This document shows positions 10,307 to 22,952 of a DNA stretch of 64,000 nt, in pieces (position 1 is the stretch's first letter; each line of letters starts with the position of its first letter). A program made the translations under genes and the position numbers. The notes under the pieces were generated by a model. It was not told the DNA's origin. It did no database searches and worked only from the letters and a program-made list of their open reading frames with translations. The stretch is from Tetracladium setigerum (taxonomy: Eukaryota > Ascomycota > Leotiomycetes > Helotiales), in assembly GCA_031472005.1 (NCBI GenBank), contig PZJY01000001.1:2170001-2234000 (forward strand), written 5' to 3'.

Positions 10307-11897
10307 TGGACTTGGATGTATCAATGTAAGATGGATAACTAGACGGGTGGGCATTTACACAATTCTCGGGCAAATCACTTGGAGTCTTGTCAGGGATCGC
10401 GGTACTGTACAAACATGTTGAATAGGGTTGAGGACGACGAGCATTTGCCAGAGCTGTACTGATATTAGGTGGGATTTGGTCGAGGTCTCCAGCCAATAAA
10501 ACTTCAAAACATCACAAAAATGGAATAAGAATCTCGCGGAGAAACCTCATTGTCAGTATTGTCGTTGGTGATTGGACTTTCCTTGTCAGAAGCTGTGGGT
10601 TTCCATATCACATGTTTCATGAATCAGGCCGTGGCATCTCAACAATCGAGGTTTTTAGGAGACGGCGTTGTGTTCAGCAAGTGCTACACAATTGGGTGCT
10701 TGGATTTTCTGCCTCTATTCCTGTCACTTGTCAACTTTTTGGTTATCGTTTGTCAGCTGTGCAGATTTCGAAGGAAGGAAGGCTGATTGATTTCTGTGTT
10801 CAACTTGATGTTTGTTTTTTGGGTCACGAATAATGTTTCGTTCCGAGTGTCGATTCAGCGCACAGAATGTGATGATGGGTTGGGGACTAGAAAACGCCCT
10901 CATCAGCCTCTGGTATCGCCGTCCACAAGTCAAAGTGTGGCTTCACCAGACCGCCTGAGCCGCCCACAAAGGAACTCGACAACCGCATTTGTAGACACTC
11001 GTTCAAATACCCTATCAATGAGACACCTTGGGCATCTAATGCAGCTTTCCGTCCGATGAGGGTTGCAGCCGAAGATTGTTATTGATACACGAACCGTGGC
11101 TTTGGGATTCTCAGATGGCGCAGAGCCTCGAGGTACACAGCAGAAGTCTGAACACCTTGTTTTACTTTGAGATAATATCAGCGGCAGGAGCGGCAAATGA
11201 ATCAATTTATTATTGGAGGGATGAAGGATATTCTCGTGATGAGTATTTGGGGCTGCAGACCAAATTGGGCCTGGCTAAGGCTTTGTGAGTGGATTTGGGC
11301 CTCAAGTCTCTGCATAATCCTGACTCGCTATTCAAGAAGCTCTTCTGGCGACCTTAAGTGATGAGTATTCAGCCTTTAGGAGCTTCGGGTCGCACCTGTG
11401 CTCTTCAATTTGTCCTAAATGTTCCTCTTATCAAATTTCAAGAATTTCTCGCGAGATGCTAAGGGGCGAGATGTAATGCCCCACCACATCTCGAGTGGGA
11501 AGTGGGGAGTTTGGGAGTAAAGCTGCCTTGTATTTTTGTTTACTATTCAGGGTCAAGGTCAATTTTGTCTGCTTGTTGCTCGTGCAACCCAGTCAGTGCT
11601 GCCAGAAGGACCCGACGATCAAGAAAGCCTCTGCTGCTGTACACCATCCTGACTTGCTCCTGTAAAGGTGGGGACTGGACAATGTTGTTCTGTCACATTC
11701 AAGTCAAGTGCAGTCGCACTCTGTGACAGAATGCTGTGCAACCATCCTACTCCAAGATGGGAGCTCAAGATACTTTATCACCGTCGATGTTACTTGTTCT
11801 GTTACTGAGTCTCATCTACTTCCTCCAAAACTCTTTCATTATAGCCTGGCTGAGATACCTGAATACATCATCCAGCTTTCATGCTATCTCTGCAACA
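10307..11897. other. Intergenic region upstream of the histidine kinase
   Basis: 1.6 kb without a supported gene. Several 60-90 residue frames occur (for example a hydrophobic one at 10550-10786), but they begin at TTG or have no familiar sequence. A frame upstream of the kinase, open from 11757, would add a hydrophobic N-terminus to the kinase if translation began there; see that entry. Confidence 0.55.
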
Positions 11898-14800
11898 ATG
11901 GGGCCCAACGTCTCTGAGAGGAGACGAGTTCGTGAAGTACGCAAATACTACAACCGATCTCCAGACGATGTTCCAATTGCTGGTGTACCTCTACCACCTG
12001 GGCAGGATGGCCTCGAATCGACGAAAGGCATGGCAACTACTGCTGTTGCAAGTCCAAACAAAACATTGACGGCATTAATGCAGTTGATTGCGTGTAGACT
12101 CGGGATGGAGAGAGCCATGGTGTCTGTTGTGGACGAGAACGCTCAGGTAAAAGCCTCCTACACAGTAAAGGTTCAGGTCTGAATGAAATAGTACTTTTTA
12201 GCCGAGTCAACAAAGACCCTCGATTTGGTTGATCCCTTGAAACACGACGAGGGTGATGAGCTGTGGATGGGTTGTGGTGGGTAAGTAGATGCGTCAACTC
12301 GCTTAGGGCCTCATGTCCTAACTCCCTCGTAGAACTATTCGAAGCGAAGCTCTTTGCGCTGTAAGTCCCATACTCATCTTTTAGACTTCATTATTAATCA
12401 CCATCTAGAATACGATCAAGCTTCCACTTCAAGAAAAGAGCTACGCATGCTTCAGCGTTTCTGATCTACCGAAGGATCCTAGATTCTGCAAGCTGCCTTA
12501 TGTTGCCGGACCTCCGTTCTTCAGATTCTATGCCGGCACTCCACTCCTTACTCGAGACAATATCCCAATTGGCAGCGTGTTCGTCATTGACACAAGAGCA
12601 CGTGACCTACCTACGCAATTCGAGATAAATCTATTGGGAGTCATGGCCAAGAACGTTATGGAGTATCTCGAGATGAGGAGAGACAGCGAAATGAGAAAAC
12701 GTACCCAGGTCATGAGTCGAGGATTGGCATCGTTGGTCGATGGACGATTCAGTATTTTACCTTCCCCGGATTTGAAAAATGCAAACATGAAGATGGACTG
12801 TTGTTCGACTCTCAGGGTGTCTACAATATCACCAATCGTACCCAAAGAATCTCAGGAGACGGGTGTTTTCGCAACAACAAATTCAACTCCTCAAGAATCG
12901 TCATCGGAGAGGTTCCATCGTGCTGGAGAAATGACAAGATCGAGCGGTGTGATTGAACAACAACGGGCAAATGAAAATGCCATAATGACAGACAACATGA
13001 TAGGGCCAACCGAGAAGGTCGAGGAAACCTCGGCGAGTAGGTTTTCCACCACGGCAGAAGCCATCTTTGGAGGACGTCTGTCGTATGGACGCACGACTAA
13101 ATCCGAGATTGTGGCAAACAGGCCTTCGTCTGACGATATCTCCGCATCGGCAACAGCTGTATCACGACCAGAGGATCACTGGGTAGAAAAGGACAAAATA
13201 CTTCCAACCGATCTAAAGTCAAAATCAACCATTCATAACGATGCACAACACCGATGTACAAAATTCGACATTGCTAATTCCAAATTAGCTTCACGAAAGA
13301 ACGGTTCAACGCAGGTTGCCCAAGCTGAAAATAACCCACCTGCTTTCCGGCCGAGTTTGAAGTCCGAATTTCACTGTAGCCAAGGATCCAGCTATTTGCA
13401 AACCAAGTCACGCTCGAAGGATGAGGAAGAGATTCCAACTCACGAACAAATCATGCACAGATCAGCGAATCTTCTGAGAGAATCGCTGGACGTCGATTAC
13501 GCTCTCTTTCTTGATGTGATTGAAGATTTCACAGCAACCGGCACAAGCGAGGAAAGCAATGTTAGTAGCACCGGATCAGATGATGAGCGGCCTGTGTTCC
13601 CAGCTCGGCAGGATTCGGCGATTTCTATGACACTTGATCTGGAACCAGCCAAGCTCCCAATAAGGCTAAAAGGACCTTCTTTATCAAGTATTCACTCTTC
13701 TGGGGGGTCATTCATAAGAAAGGCTTCGGCAAAGGTAATGAGCTTTTCCAGTCAAGCTTCTTCTATGGTCAATCAGGGTGAGATCAGCCCAGAGTTTGGG
13801 TTCAAGTCACCTGCTTGCAAACAACTACGTCGTCTGCTAAAACGATATCCTGAGGGCAAGCTTTGGACTTTCAATGACAACGGAGCAGAATCATCAAATG
13901 ATGAAGATATAGTTGATCATGTGAAAAAGGCTTCAAGGACAATGAAGCTGAGCGAGACTCGATTTCTAACACAGTGCTTCCCTGGAGCCAGACAAATCCT
14001 TTACGCTCCGTTATTCAATGTTGAAAAATCCATACACGTTTCAGCTTGCTTTTGCGTATGCTTGGAAGCAACGCCGATTTTCACTGCTCAGCTTGAGCTT
14101 TCTTTTCTGCGAGCTTTCATGAACAACGTTTCTGTGGCATGCAATCGCTCGAGCATGGCAGCAGCGAATCGGCTCAAAGGTGACTTTATCTCAAGCATCT
14201 CCCATGTAAGACAAGTTCTCCACAACATATCGCCAACTAAGCTAATCTTCCTAGGAACTCCGCTCGCCTCTCCACGGAATATTGGCATCAGTCGGTAAGA
14301 TACAAAATTTGCGTTCGAACAAAATGGCAAGTTAAGTAAATACCAGAATTACTTTCGTCTTCCGCACTGGATAGAGCACAAAAAGAAAACTGCAGTACTA
14401 TCTCGACATGCGGCCAAGCTCTTTTGGAAACAATTACTGGTATTCTTGAGTATACCAAGGTACGTCGTGTCAATACATTAAATCCAAATTTTCATATCAA
14501 TCTGTCGAATTATGGACTGACAATGAAAAGATCAACACTCTGAAGAAAGACGGGCTGGGCTTCACCAAATCCAAAGATACGCGCTCGCCTCTGCTGCACA
14601 ATGGCAGCAGTGGAGATGGGACAGTAAGCCGACCAGTACCAGATTTGCTGGCGTCTTCAAATGTCGACATTGGGAAGGTGTGCGAAGATTCTTGCCTTCT
14701 AGTTGCTGCAGCATATATGCACCACACATCGACACCAGATCAGCCATTGTATCGGGTGTTCGTTTCCCCGGAAGCGGCCCATCAACTCAACGGTGATATC

Positions 14801-16541
14801 TCCACAGCTCCAGCATCTGTTGTCGTCATTCTTGACATCTCGCCTGGCAATTGGAAATTGGTTGCTCTCCCAGGCGCTCTCCAGAGAATTGTCATGAACC
14901 TAGTCGGCAACAGTCTCAAGTACACTTCATCGGGATTCATCAGGGTCAAATTAGATATCCACCCAATAAAGGAAGTGCTGGCACCACATGGAGAGACTAA
15001 TACCGGAAGCGCAGTAGTGGAGCTAAACGTGATTGATAGTGGGAGGGGCATCAGCAATGAATTCTTGAAGACGAAGCTCTTCTCACCTTTCTCTCAGGAG
15101 ACCATTCTTGCTCCAGGAACTGGTATGTAACGCTGCACCCTTTACCAGCTCTGCTTTAACACTCAATGTAGGTCTGGGGCTTCACTTGGTGAAAAACCTA
15201 GTCGAAATGCACGAAGGAAGCATTGATATCCAAAGCGAGGTTGGAGTTGGAACTCACGTCACAGTCAAGTTACGCCTCAAGCAATCTCCAATGGGCTGCA
15301 ACACACCAGAATCTGGACTCCAACTTGCGCGTAATGAGTCTGATGACAACATCGCGGAGGTTCGACGCAGCGACAAGAACAAAACCTTCCTCCTCTATGG
15401 ATTCCACGATTCCACGACCAGCTACATCAGGGATTCCCTCTACCTATACCTTACTAAATGGTTTGGTATGTCAAGTCCACCTGACGGCGACGAACCTGCC
15501 ATTATTTTCACGAACGAAGACCGCTTGTCCAATTGCCTCTCTTTTGTGTCAATATACCGACAGCGGCCACGAATAATTGTCGTATGCGACCAGATGCGCC
15601 AAAAGCAGGTCAACGAAACACATGCCCCTATCTACAAATCACTAGAGCTTCTCACAATCCCATTTGGACCATACAAGCTTTCCAAAGCAATACTCGCCTG
15701 TCTTGAAGGAGAGCCCGAATCAGAATTGCCACCTCCCTACCTGAACGGGTTCCATATTCCTAACCCAGATGCTCTCAAGTTTGCAGATGGGGGAATGCTC
15801 TCTCCTGTGGCGGTTATTGAATCTCCTTATTCCAGTGGAGGAGACTCGTTTCCCTGGAATGCTCCAGCTACTCAAATGCCTGCTACTAGTTATAACGTCC
15901 GCGATCTTCCAACACCCGTTCCAGGCGCGACCCTTCCGATTTCTCTCCCAATTCCTCTCCCAACACCAGTCACGACTCCAGCGCCACATGTTCCAAAGAA
16001 ACCTATCCAGATCGTTCCAGAGACTGCTAGTATTGATCCATCCCAACCGCGAATTCTGTGCGTCGATGATAACTCGATCAATCTCCGCCTGCTAAAGACA
16101 TTCATGGAGAAGCTTAAATTCAAGAACGTGACCTGTGCCGAAAATGGAAGTCTTGCATTTGAATCCGTTCGCTGTCAAAAAGAATCCTTCGATTTAATTT
16201 TCATGGGTATGTACTGCTTTCTTTCTCTTTTCAAATTTAATTTGATACCCATCTTAACAATCTATATAGATCTATCCATGCCAGTCTGCGACGGTTTCCA
16301 AGCCATCTCACTCATCCGCACGCTTGAAAAGATAAATCTGGACATTTGTCCGCCGAACTTGCCACCGCCAAAACCTGCACTGATTGTTGCGCTGACAGGT
16401 TTGGCGTCGCAGAGGGATCAGGATAGCGCGAGGGAGGCTGGTGCTGACCATTATATTACAAAGCCTATGAGGTTGAGTTTATTGAAGACTTTGTTGGCTG
16501 AATGGGGAATCTCGGCGGTGGGAAAGGTAAACGAGGTTTGA
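11898..16541 (+). CDS. Hybrid histidine kinase (GAF, HisKA, HATPase, receiver)
   Basis: Nine exons (11898-12146, 12192-12280, 12333-12360, 12409-14205, 14255-14294, 14347-14459, 14531-15122, 15172-16206, 16270-16541) total 4215 nt, in frame, 1404 residues. Order: ERRRVREVRKYYN at the N-terminus; a GAF domain (about 60-260) with VSVVDENAQ and GSVFVIDTRARDL; a long Ser/Thr-rich linker; a second GAF-like part (about 440-690); H-box ISSISH|ELRSPLHGIL with His about 721; N-box MNLVGNSLKYTSSG about 890; VIDSGRGIS; GTGLGLHLV about 970; a receiver with CVDDNS, phospho-Asp about 1315 (MDLSMP) and Lys in ITKPM. It is a cytosolic sensor of unknown signal, presumably feeding a Ypd1-type phosphorelay. I cannot assign the fungal kinase class. 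The start at 11898 is preferred; ATG 11757 would add a hydrophobic leader not typical for the family. Confidence 0.92.
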
Positions 16542-17951
16542 GATGTGAATGAGGGAGGATGTTTGGGGCCAAGTTATTGATGTTTGGGTGTGTAATGTGT
16601 GCAATAGTTGTAGTTGTTTAGGTGTTTATGAGGTGAGAATTTCGCGAATAATACTCAAAAAGGGAGGATTTATTTAAATGTTTTGAGTTGAGCTAGAGAT
16701 AAAAATCTTAGGTCAAATTTATGATTTATTTAGATTTTGAAAATATGCCCGCCCTTGATATCGCCTTCGTGCTCTTTGCTTCGTAATTACAACCAAGTGA
16801 ACAAATGACTGGATGATTTTCTTCTTTTGAATACATAAAAGCAAATATATATACATATACATGTATATATAAATAAATTCAAATATGAAGCCAGCACGAA
16901 GGGCCATGTTGAGCTCTTCATCTGTACACAATGTCCTGTCCCCCAACCCCAGAAACCTCATCCTTACAGTTGTGCTGCAATGTGTAGGACGCAAAGTTTA
17001 CAAAAGATCCCCAGTAGGATTTACAGACCAAGGTGAGATTGTACCCCATACATCCATGTCATTAATCACCATCTAAACCATCCGCTTCACCACGATAGTC
17101 TCTGGAGCTTACCCCGTAACACCATACTATTTCTTATCACCGTACCAACAACCCAGACAATCCCATCTGCTATGTCCGTAAATTCAATCCAACAAATGAT
17201 TCCGAATTTCCGGCTAAACACACAGAACGGCAACTGACACTTTCCGAGTTTTCCGACCGTTTAGGCTCGCCGTTCGTCCACTCACCAACGAAAAGCCAGG
17301 TGAGATGAGTGATCTCGAGCCTAGTTCAATGTTTGTAATTATTGGTTGTTTATACGCATGCTAAAACAACAGTAGAAGTGTAATCACGCTGTGCCTCTGA
17401 ATTGCAGAATATTCGGAAGGATTGATGCCTGTTCTTTCCTGGATTTGGTAGAATTGGTAGGTGGGCTTAGCAGGGGGTTGAAGGGATATACGACCAGCTG
17501 TGCCTTTGAGTTTCGCCTAGTAAGCTAGAGATGATGTGATGTACGTGATGTGCTGAGGTGGGACGAGAATCGAGGAAGGAAGTCAGAGGCATGATGCATA
17601 TTTTCTGACTTGAGGAATCTTAATCCAAGGAGTATTGAGCGTTTATGTTGTGTTGACATTGTGACGCGGAAGTGGTGACTCAAAGTTCGGGAGGCAATGT
17701 CGAGAGCAAAACGCACCATGTTGGAGAGCAACTTCAAAACGTTGGCGTGATTGTAGGAACAACAAATACATGAGCAATTGGTAAGAAAGGTGGATTCTGT
17801 TCTGCAAGTAATCTATCTATTTACATGCGCTTTAATTGACAAAAGAGTGCCCGAAAACGCCCAAAAGGTATTCTAAATCCAAATCGTGAGAAGAGGAAAC
17901 CGCTTGCTTGCTTCTATTTTCTTTCACACGTCTTGACATGATTGATTGCAC
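16542..17951. other. Intergenic region
   Basis: 1.4 kb between convergent genes (the kinase and the RTA1-like gene), so it should mostly be 3' flanks. It includes an AT-rich dinucleotide-like stretch at about 16840-16890 (atatatacatatacatgtatatataaat). No gene is supported. Confidence 0.6.
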
Positions 17952-18987
17952 TCAGAAGACCTTACCACGAACCATCGCTTTGAAGAAGAAGATGGGATGG
18001 AAGGCTGTCAGGAGGAAGGAGGCAATGGCGATCATTCTGTTTTTTGTGTTAGCAAGTGATGAAATGTTGGACAGAGGGATTGTATTAACTTACGCTCCAT
18101 CCAAGATCAAGAACTCCTTCTCGTTCTGCATCAATGGGTTTCCCCATCCGCCAGCCATTTCGGGTAGACTATTTGATTTGTCAATTATAGTTTCGATTGT
18201 GCGCACAATGAAAAACATACCGGTAGATGCATCGAATGAGAATAGTGATGTAAGAAAAGGTGACGGCCCAGCAGAAGATAATGACCTTCTTCCTCTCCTT
18301 GGGATCTGCGGCCAAGGCATGATAACTACTCTTCTCCTGACCGGGACTATTGAAGCCGCCCGACTTCTTTGCCTTACGGAACTTGAAGATGAACCCGGCC
18401 ATCAAGATTCCACAAACCGACATTGTGGCAACCTGGAATGCGATACCAGCGATGATCAACCTATTTCCCATCTTGACCAGCTTGAAGTTCGACCCGTCAC
18501 TGCCAGCGCTTGCGGCAACCCCTCCACCAATTCCCTGTAGAACCATGGATAGCACATCGCATCCGACGAAGATCCAAGGGTAGAGACGAGGCTTGATGAG
18601 TGAGTGTTCCGGACCGAAGAAGTTGACCAAGTGTTTCAAGGTCAAGTAAACACAAGCAGCCAAGGCGGACGGGGCAAGCACTAAGCAACAGATCTGAAGC
18701 TTAAAGCCATCCTCGTTCCATGGATTGGGATTCATCATCAGTCGTCCAACGTAGCCTGCCAGCTCCAGCGCGGTACCGATACCAAGGGCGGTTGTGTATG
18801 TCCACATCTTCGAGCGGATGCCGAAGGTGAGTGCGAGTATCAGTAGGATCGCGAACCATGCTGTGAAGAGCGCGTTGGGCGCGCGCATTGGGACGTAGCC
18901 ATAGGTGGTGGCAGCGACAGGGCAGAGTGCAGAGATGCCGTCGCAAGCCTTGTAGCTGGGCCTGAACTTCTTTGGGGTTCCAGACAT
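17952..18987 (-). CDS. RTA1-like seven-helix membrane protein
   Basis: Three minus-strand exons (18987-18221, 18168-18094, 18036-17952) give 308 residues. About seven hydrophobic helices are visible. Family-typical strings are present: GTALELAGYVGR, the APSALAACVYLTL segment, FVGCDVLSMVLQGIGGG, ILIRCIYRLPEMAGGWGN and NEKEFLILDGAMIAIAS. These match the RTA1 (resistance to 7-aminocholesterol) lipid-translocating exporter family, which includes yeast Rsb1, Rta1 and Pug1. Such proteins sit in the plasma membrane and move or sense lipids, sphingoid bases or xenobiotics; the substrate here is unknown. Both introns (52 and 57 bp) lie in the C-terminal third, and the last exon ends in KAMVRGKVF. Confidence 0.92.
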
Positions 18988-20376
18988 GATGAGGGTTCGC
19001 GAGAGAGGATTGTCCGTGGTAGAGAAGCCGTTCAGAGGAGGGAGGAGGGCCTTTTGATTGCGTGTTCACCTCAGAGATATTTGATATAATCTTACTTAAG
19101 ACCTTCGGCGGCAAATTGAAGAGCACAACAAGTAGGAAGGAGAAGTCAATCAACTGGTACAAGAAATAGAGAGAGATGCGAACAGAGAGGAGAGAGAGAG
19201 GAAGAGAACTTCCATGAGATAATGTACTCGGACATCTCACGCCTTTTGCAGGCTCCCACTCACTACCAACCATATTTTGCCGTCGGGCATGCTTGCAAAG
19301 TCGAGACGTCTCCAAGATGTCTTTTGCTCGCTTCGACGTCCGACCTGTTCGCTTCGGCGCCTGTTTACAGTTAGAGACCCAGACACTTTGCAGGCACTTG
19401 ACTGCTTGGGGAAGGCCAATGCTGGGCATCGACCGTTGCGCATTATCACCCAATGAGCGAGCTCGGGATCCGACGCAGATGTCGTCGTCGGATATGTGAT
19501 GATGGATGCGAGATGGGGGGCATGGAGATGGAACCGGGGGACCTTAATCGGCGGAGGAAAACAACAAACAGCACGGCAATTTAGCCTGCAAATCATCAGC
19601 ATGATTGAACATTTTTGCTCGGTTGGAGTTTTCCGGTGCCGATTGGAAATGGCAACGAGCGTGGAATACGAAGCTGGAATCAACGCTGATAGGCGGGCAT
19701 GGCGACTGTACAACCACCTACAACGTGAGATTTTCGGCTTTCAGTCCGATCGTAACGCACAGGGCTTATAGGTTGGTTCGTACACTCAAAAGTCTGGAGA
19801 ATGAGTGTCTGGGTATTTTCCGTTGGCAATTTCCAATTGTTTGGCGACACCCAAGCACGACGTAAGCAGGTGCACATGTTCATGGAAATAGGCTGGTAAT
19901 GAAGAGAATCATTGACCAAACTAGAGAAGGAGCTCATTCATCCGAATTAAAAGTCATGGGAAATTGGGAATGTGAAAAAGGCACGACCACTAGGCCAATC
20001 CAATCCATAAGCTCTTTCACAAGAGAACCCTCGATATACAGTAGCATCAAAATTAATTATCTTCATTTTCCGCCCTTGCAAGCCTTCATTGATAGAGGAC
20101 TGCCAGATCGAGCATCAAACCAACTTCCCCGTCTTGAACCAGAAGCAAACGAGTAATTGTGGCCTCCAAGAACCAAAAGATCTCGTAAATAATAGAGATA
20201 AAAATATGGTATATCCATCCATCGCACCCATGCATCATCATCCCTCCCCAAAAATAACAAACGCCCACCCAAGTAATATCGCTAAAACAGCACGATCGTC
20301 TAGCCCTCGATCCAATTCTTACACAGTAACACACTTATCCAACAACGGAAACCCCGATAATTTGTCACTCTTCCTT
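18988..20376. other. Intergenic region
   Basis: 1.4 kb containing the promoter and probably the 5' leader of the RTA1-like gene (CT-rich on its strand at 19160-19210) and the 3' flank of the Mps1 gene. Overlapping 60-250 codon frames in several phases show no domain, and none looks real. Confidence 0.55.
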
Positions 20377-22952
20377 CTATAAAACTTTGCCCTCAGCCAA
20401 ATTCTTCTTCAGCCGATCAAAATAGCTCTTTGGCCATAAACTTAATAATTCTGCTTCGGTGGGTGTTCTTTCCTTGAACCTTGCTGCGGCATTGAGGAGA
20501 ATCCTACCGAGGAGTTCCTCCGTCAATGGAATGGCATCCTCATCTAACTCGACTGGGTTTAAAAATGTATCCTTGTGGCTTAGGAGCTCGGTAGCGGAGG
20601 GTCGTTGGTCCTGATCTCGGTTGAGACATTTCTTCAATGTCCTGATCAGACTTGCCGGGACTGGGACATTGCCCACGCCAACTGAAGGATATTCAATATC
20701 GTATTTCCAATTAATGATCGCTTGACATCGGTGCATGGTATTCTGAATGTGGGCGAATGGTGCGCGGCCATATGTCATTTGGTAGAGAATGCAGCCTAGA
20801 CTCCAAATATCACTTGGCTTGCCCAACTTCATTAACTTGGGTTCGTTGGGAATTCGGCCGCGTGAATCTGGTTTGGCGTTTGAATCAATAAGGGATTCTG
20901 GAGACATGTAATTGGGGTTCCGATTTGGGTGTCTCGGTGTACATTGACAGTTTCATCTGTTTCGATGGCGTTGGCGATTCCAAAATCGATGAGCTTTAGT
21001 CGCCCTTTAACCAGAACAAAATTGTGTGGCTTGAGATCGGAGTGAACGATATCGCATTCGTGAATTGCTTCGAGACACTCCAGCATTTCCTTCCAATAGT
21101 GTCGCACGAAACTGGCATCAAATTTGGCATGTTCGGTTTTCAGCCGAAGCTCCAAGATTTTATTCATATCCAAGTCTCCCATCTCCATAAGCTGATTTTT
21201 GTTAGCAAGCTGAGATATTGGATTATGGGGAAAACATACAACGCTGAGTATGCCCTTTTCTTCATTAAGCTCCCAGTCATAAAGCCGAATAACACGGTCC
21301 ACCCCCGATAACTTCTGCAGAAGATCAATTTCTCCCTTGAACCCACGAACTGCTGATTCATCGGCATTATCTAGAGACACTCGCTTCAGAGCAAGAAATT
21401 GCGAGTTCTCAGCCATTACTCGATACACCTTGGAACTCCCTCCGCGACCAATTACATCCAATTTCGTAAACACTTTTCCGTTCACCTTCAGACGGTTCCT
21501 CCTTTGGCTTGCATTAGAAGTCGCGGCTCCAGCATTACTTGTAGCTGCATCTAAGATAGACATCTTGGGAGGAGGTGGTGCTGGCCTGAGAGGCGTGTTT
21601 CTGCTTCGTGCAACTAGTGGTTGTCTTTCTGGCGAGAGAGTCTTCATTACTGCATCCATGTCTATGCTCACGGGTCGGACAGGGGCTTTTTGAAGCTTAT
21701 CCAGGTGTATTAGAGGAGCCTTGCTGTTTCTCTTGAACGTTGGTGGAGCCTCATTCTCTTGATCGTTGCTCGAAGGAAGATCAACCCGAGGAGCTGGGAC
21801 CTTGAACGGCTGGACTACCTGAGAGACTCTGTTTTGTTCCAAGCGGCGGGAACTCGAGAGAGTTAGAGGTGGTGGTGACCTTGACCGTAGTGCAGAATTG
21901 ATGAGGTCTTTGGAGCTGACTGGGCTTCCATTTGCAGCAAAATCTCGATAGGCTGGAGTGTATAGAGATGCGAGGCTTGCATTCGGCTCTTGACTCGAAT
22001 GTTGATTCTGCTCTTGCTCTTGCGACTGAGAGGCTTGCGACTCCTGACTCTCTGGTTCCTGACTAGCCCCAGCATCATCCAGTGCATCGCCCTGTTCCTC
22101 CACTGGACTTTGCTCCTCCTCTGTCATCCTCCTCCTCCCTCGTCGAGCTGGCCCACTCAAGAACTGTCCCTTCCCAAGTCTTTTCACTCTCATAGAACTC
22201 TGTAAGCCTGCATCCTCCCCATATCTTGTCCTTGCAGCTGTGGATGATCCATACTTTGACACACTCCCTTGACTGACTGCCAAGTGTGTCCTCGCAACCG
22301 TTGCTGGATACTCCTCAGACCCAAGCTCCCCTTCTTCGTTTCGCGAGGTAGAGTTTGCCTGGTGTAAAACCCTCCCTGCGGATCCGGTTGAGAATAAGTT
22401 GTTTCCATTCGATCCGCTGGGTATGCGGACAGTTCGGGGAACTTGAGCTGGAGTACTTAAGTCAAGAGGGCTTTCTTCCCTCTCTGCCCTCATTGCAGCT
22501 CGCTCGTTACTTCGTTTGACGGCGCTAGATGTTGATGTTGTTCTGCGGAGAGTGGAGGGAGTTCCGCTCAATCGCACTACCCTTCGAGGAAACGGACTAT
22601 GGACTCGACTTTCAGCTGGAGATATTCGATCCGGATAGACGTCTACGGCACCAAGTCTTGCATTATATCTGTCGTCCGACTCGGGAGGGGGCGTTGGCTG
22701 CTTGGTTTCCAAAGGCGCAGAGCCATTGAGCAGCGCGTTCGTAGCAGCACTGAATTTTAACATGTGTAGAGGTATCTCATCGTCCGAGCTGTCGTTGAGG
22801 GAGTATGTCCGCGCATGAGCGGCAGCCGCCGGTACCGAGTCTGCTCGACTTAACTGAGGGCGAGAAGGAAGATTCGTATATGCGTTGCGAGAAGCTGGTC
22901 GTCGATGTGCGAAATGGGAACCACCCATAGGTGTTGGTGAAGCGGTCGCCAT
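20377..22952 (-). CDS. mps1: Mps1/TTK-type checkpoint kinase, frame broken at one C run
   Basis: The start is at 22952 and there is an intron at 21239-21192 (48 bp). Exons 22952-21240 and 21191-20377 would encode 842 residues if one base is restored in the CCCC run at 20917-20914 (minus strand). As written, the frame leaves the kinase after QIGTP and stops. The N-terminal 470 residues are low-complexity and Ser/Pro-rich. The kinase domain shows IGRGGSSKVYRV, ALKRVSL, IVHSDLKPHNFVLV, DFGIAN, then NYMSPESL, SDIWSLGCILYQMTYG and DQDQRPSATELL. This matches Mps1/Mph1/TTK, a dual-specificity kinase of the spindle checkpoint and spindle pole duplication. The total length is divisible by three with exactly one added base. 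Whether the gap is real or a base-calling error cannot be told from one sequence; the gene is essential or important in the family, so an error is likelier. Confidence 0.88.

Noticed and set aside
10550..10786. 78-codon hydrophobic frame upstream of the histidine kinase
   Set aside because: It begins at TTG, has no good ATG, no homology I recognise, and overlaps another frame of similar length.
11757..11897. In-frame upstream ATG that would give the histidine kinase a hydrophobic leader
   Set aside because: The sequence from 11898 (ERRRVREVRKYYN) is the family-like start; the upstream part looks like leader DNA. Kept only as a note in the gene entry.
18988..19713. 158-250 codon frames on the minus strand upstream of the RTA1-like gene
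   Set aside because: They overlap the start of the real gene in another phase and show no domain; they are shadows or leader sequence.
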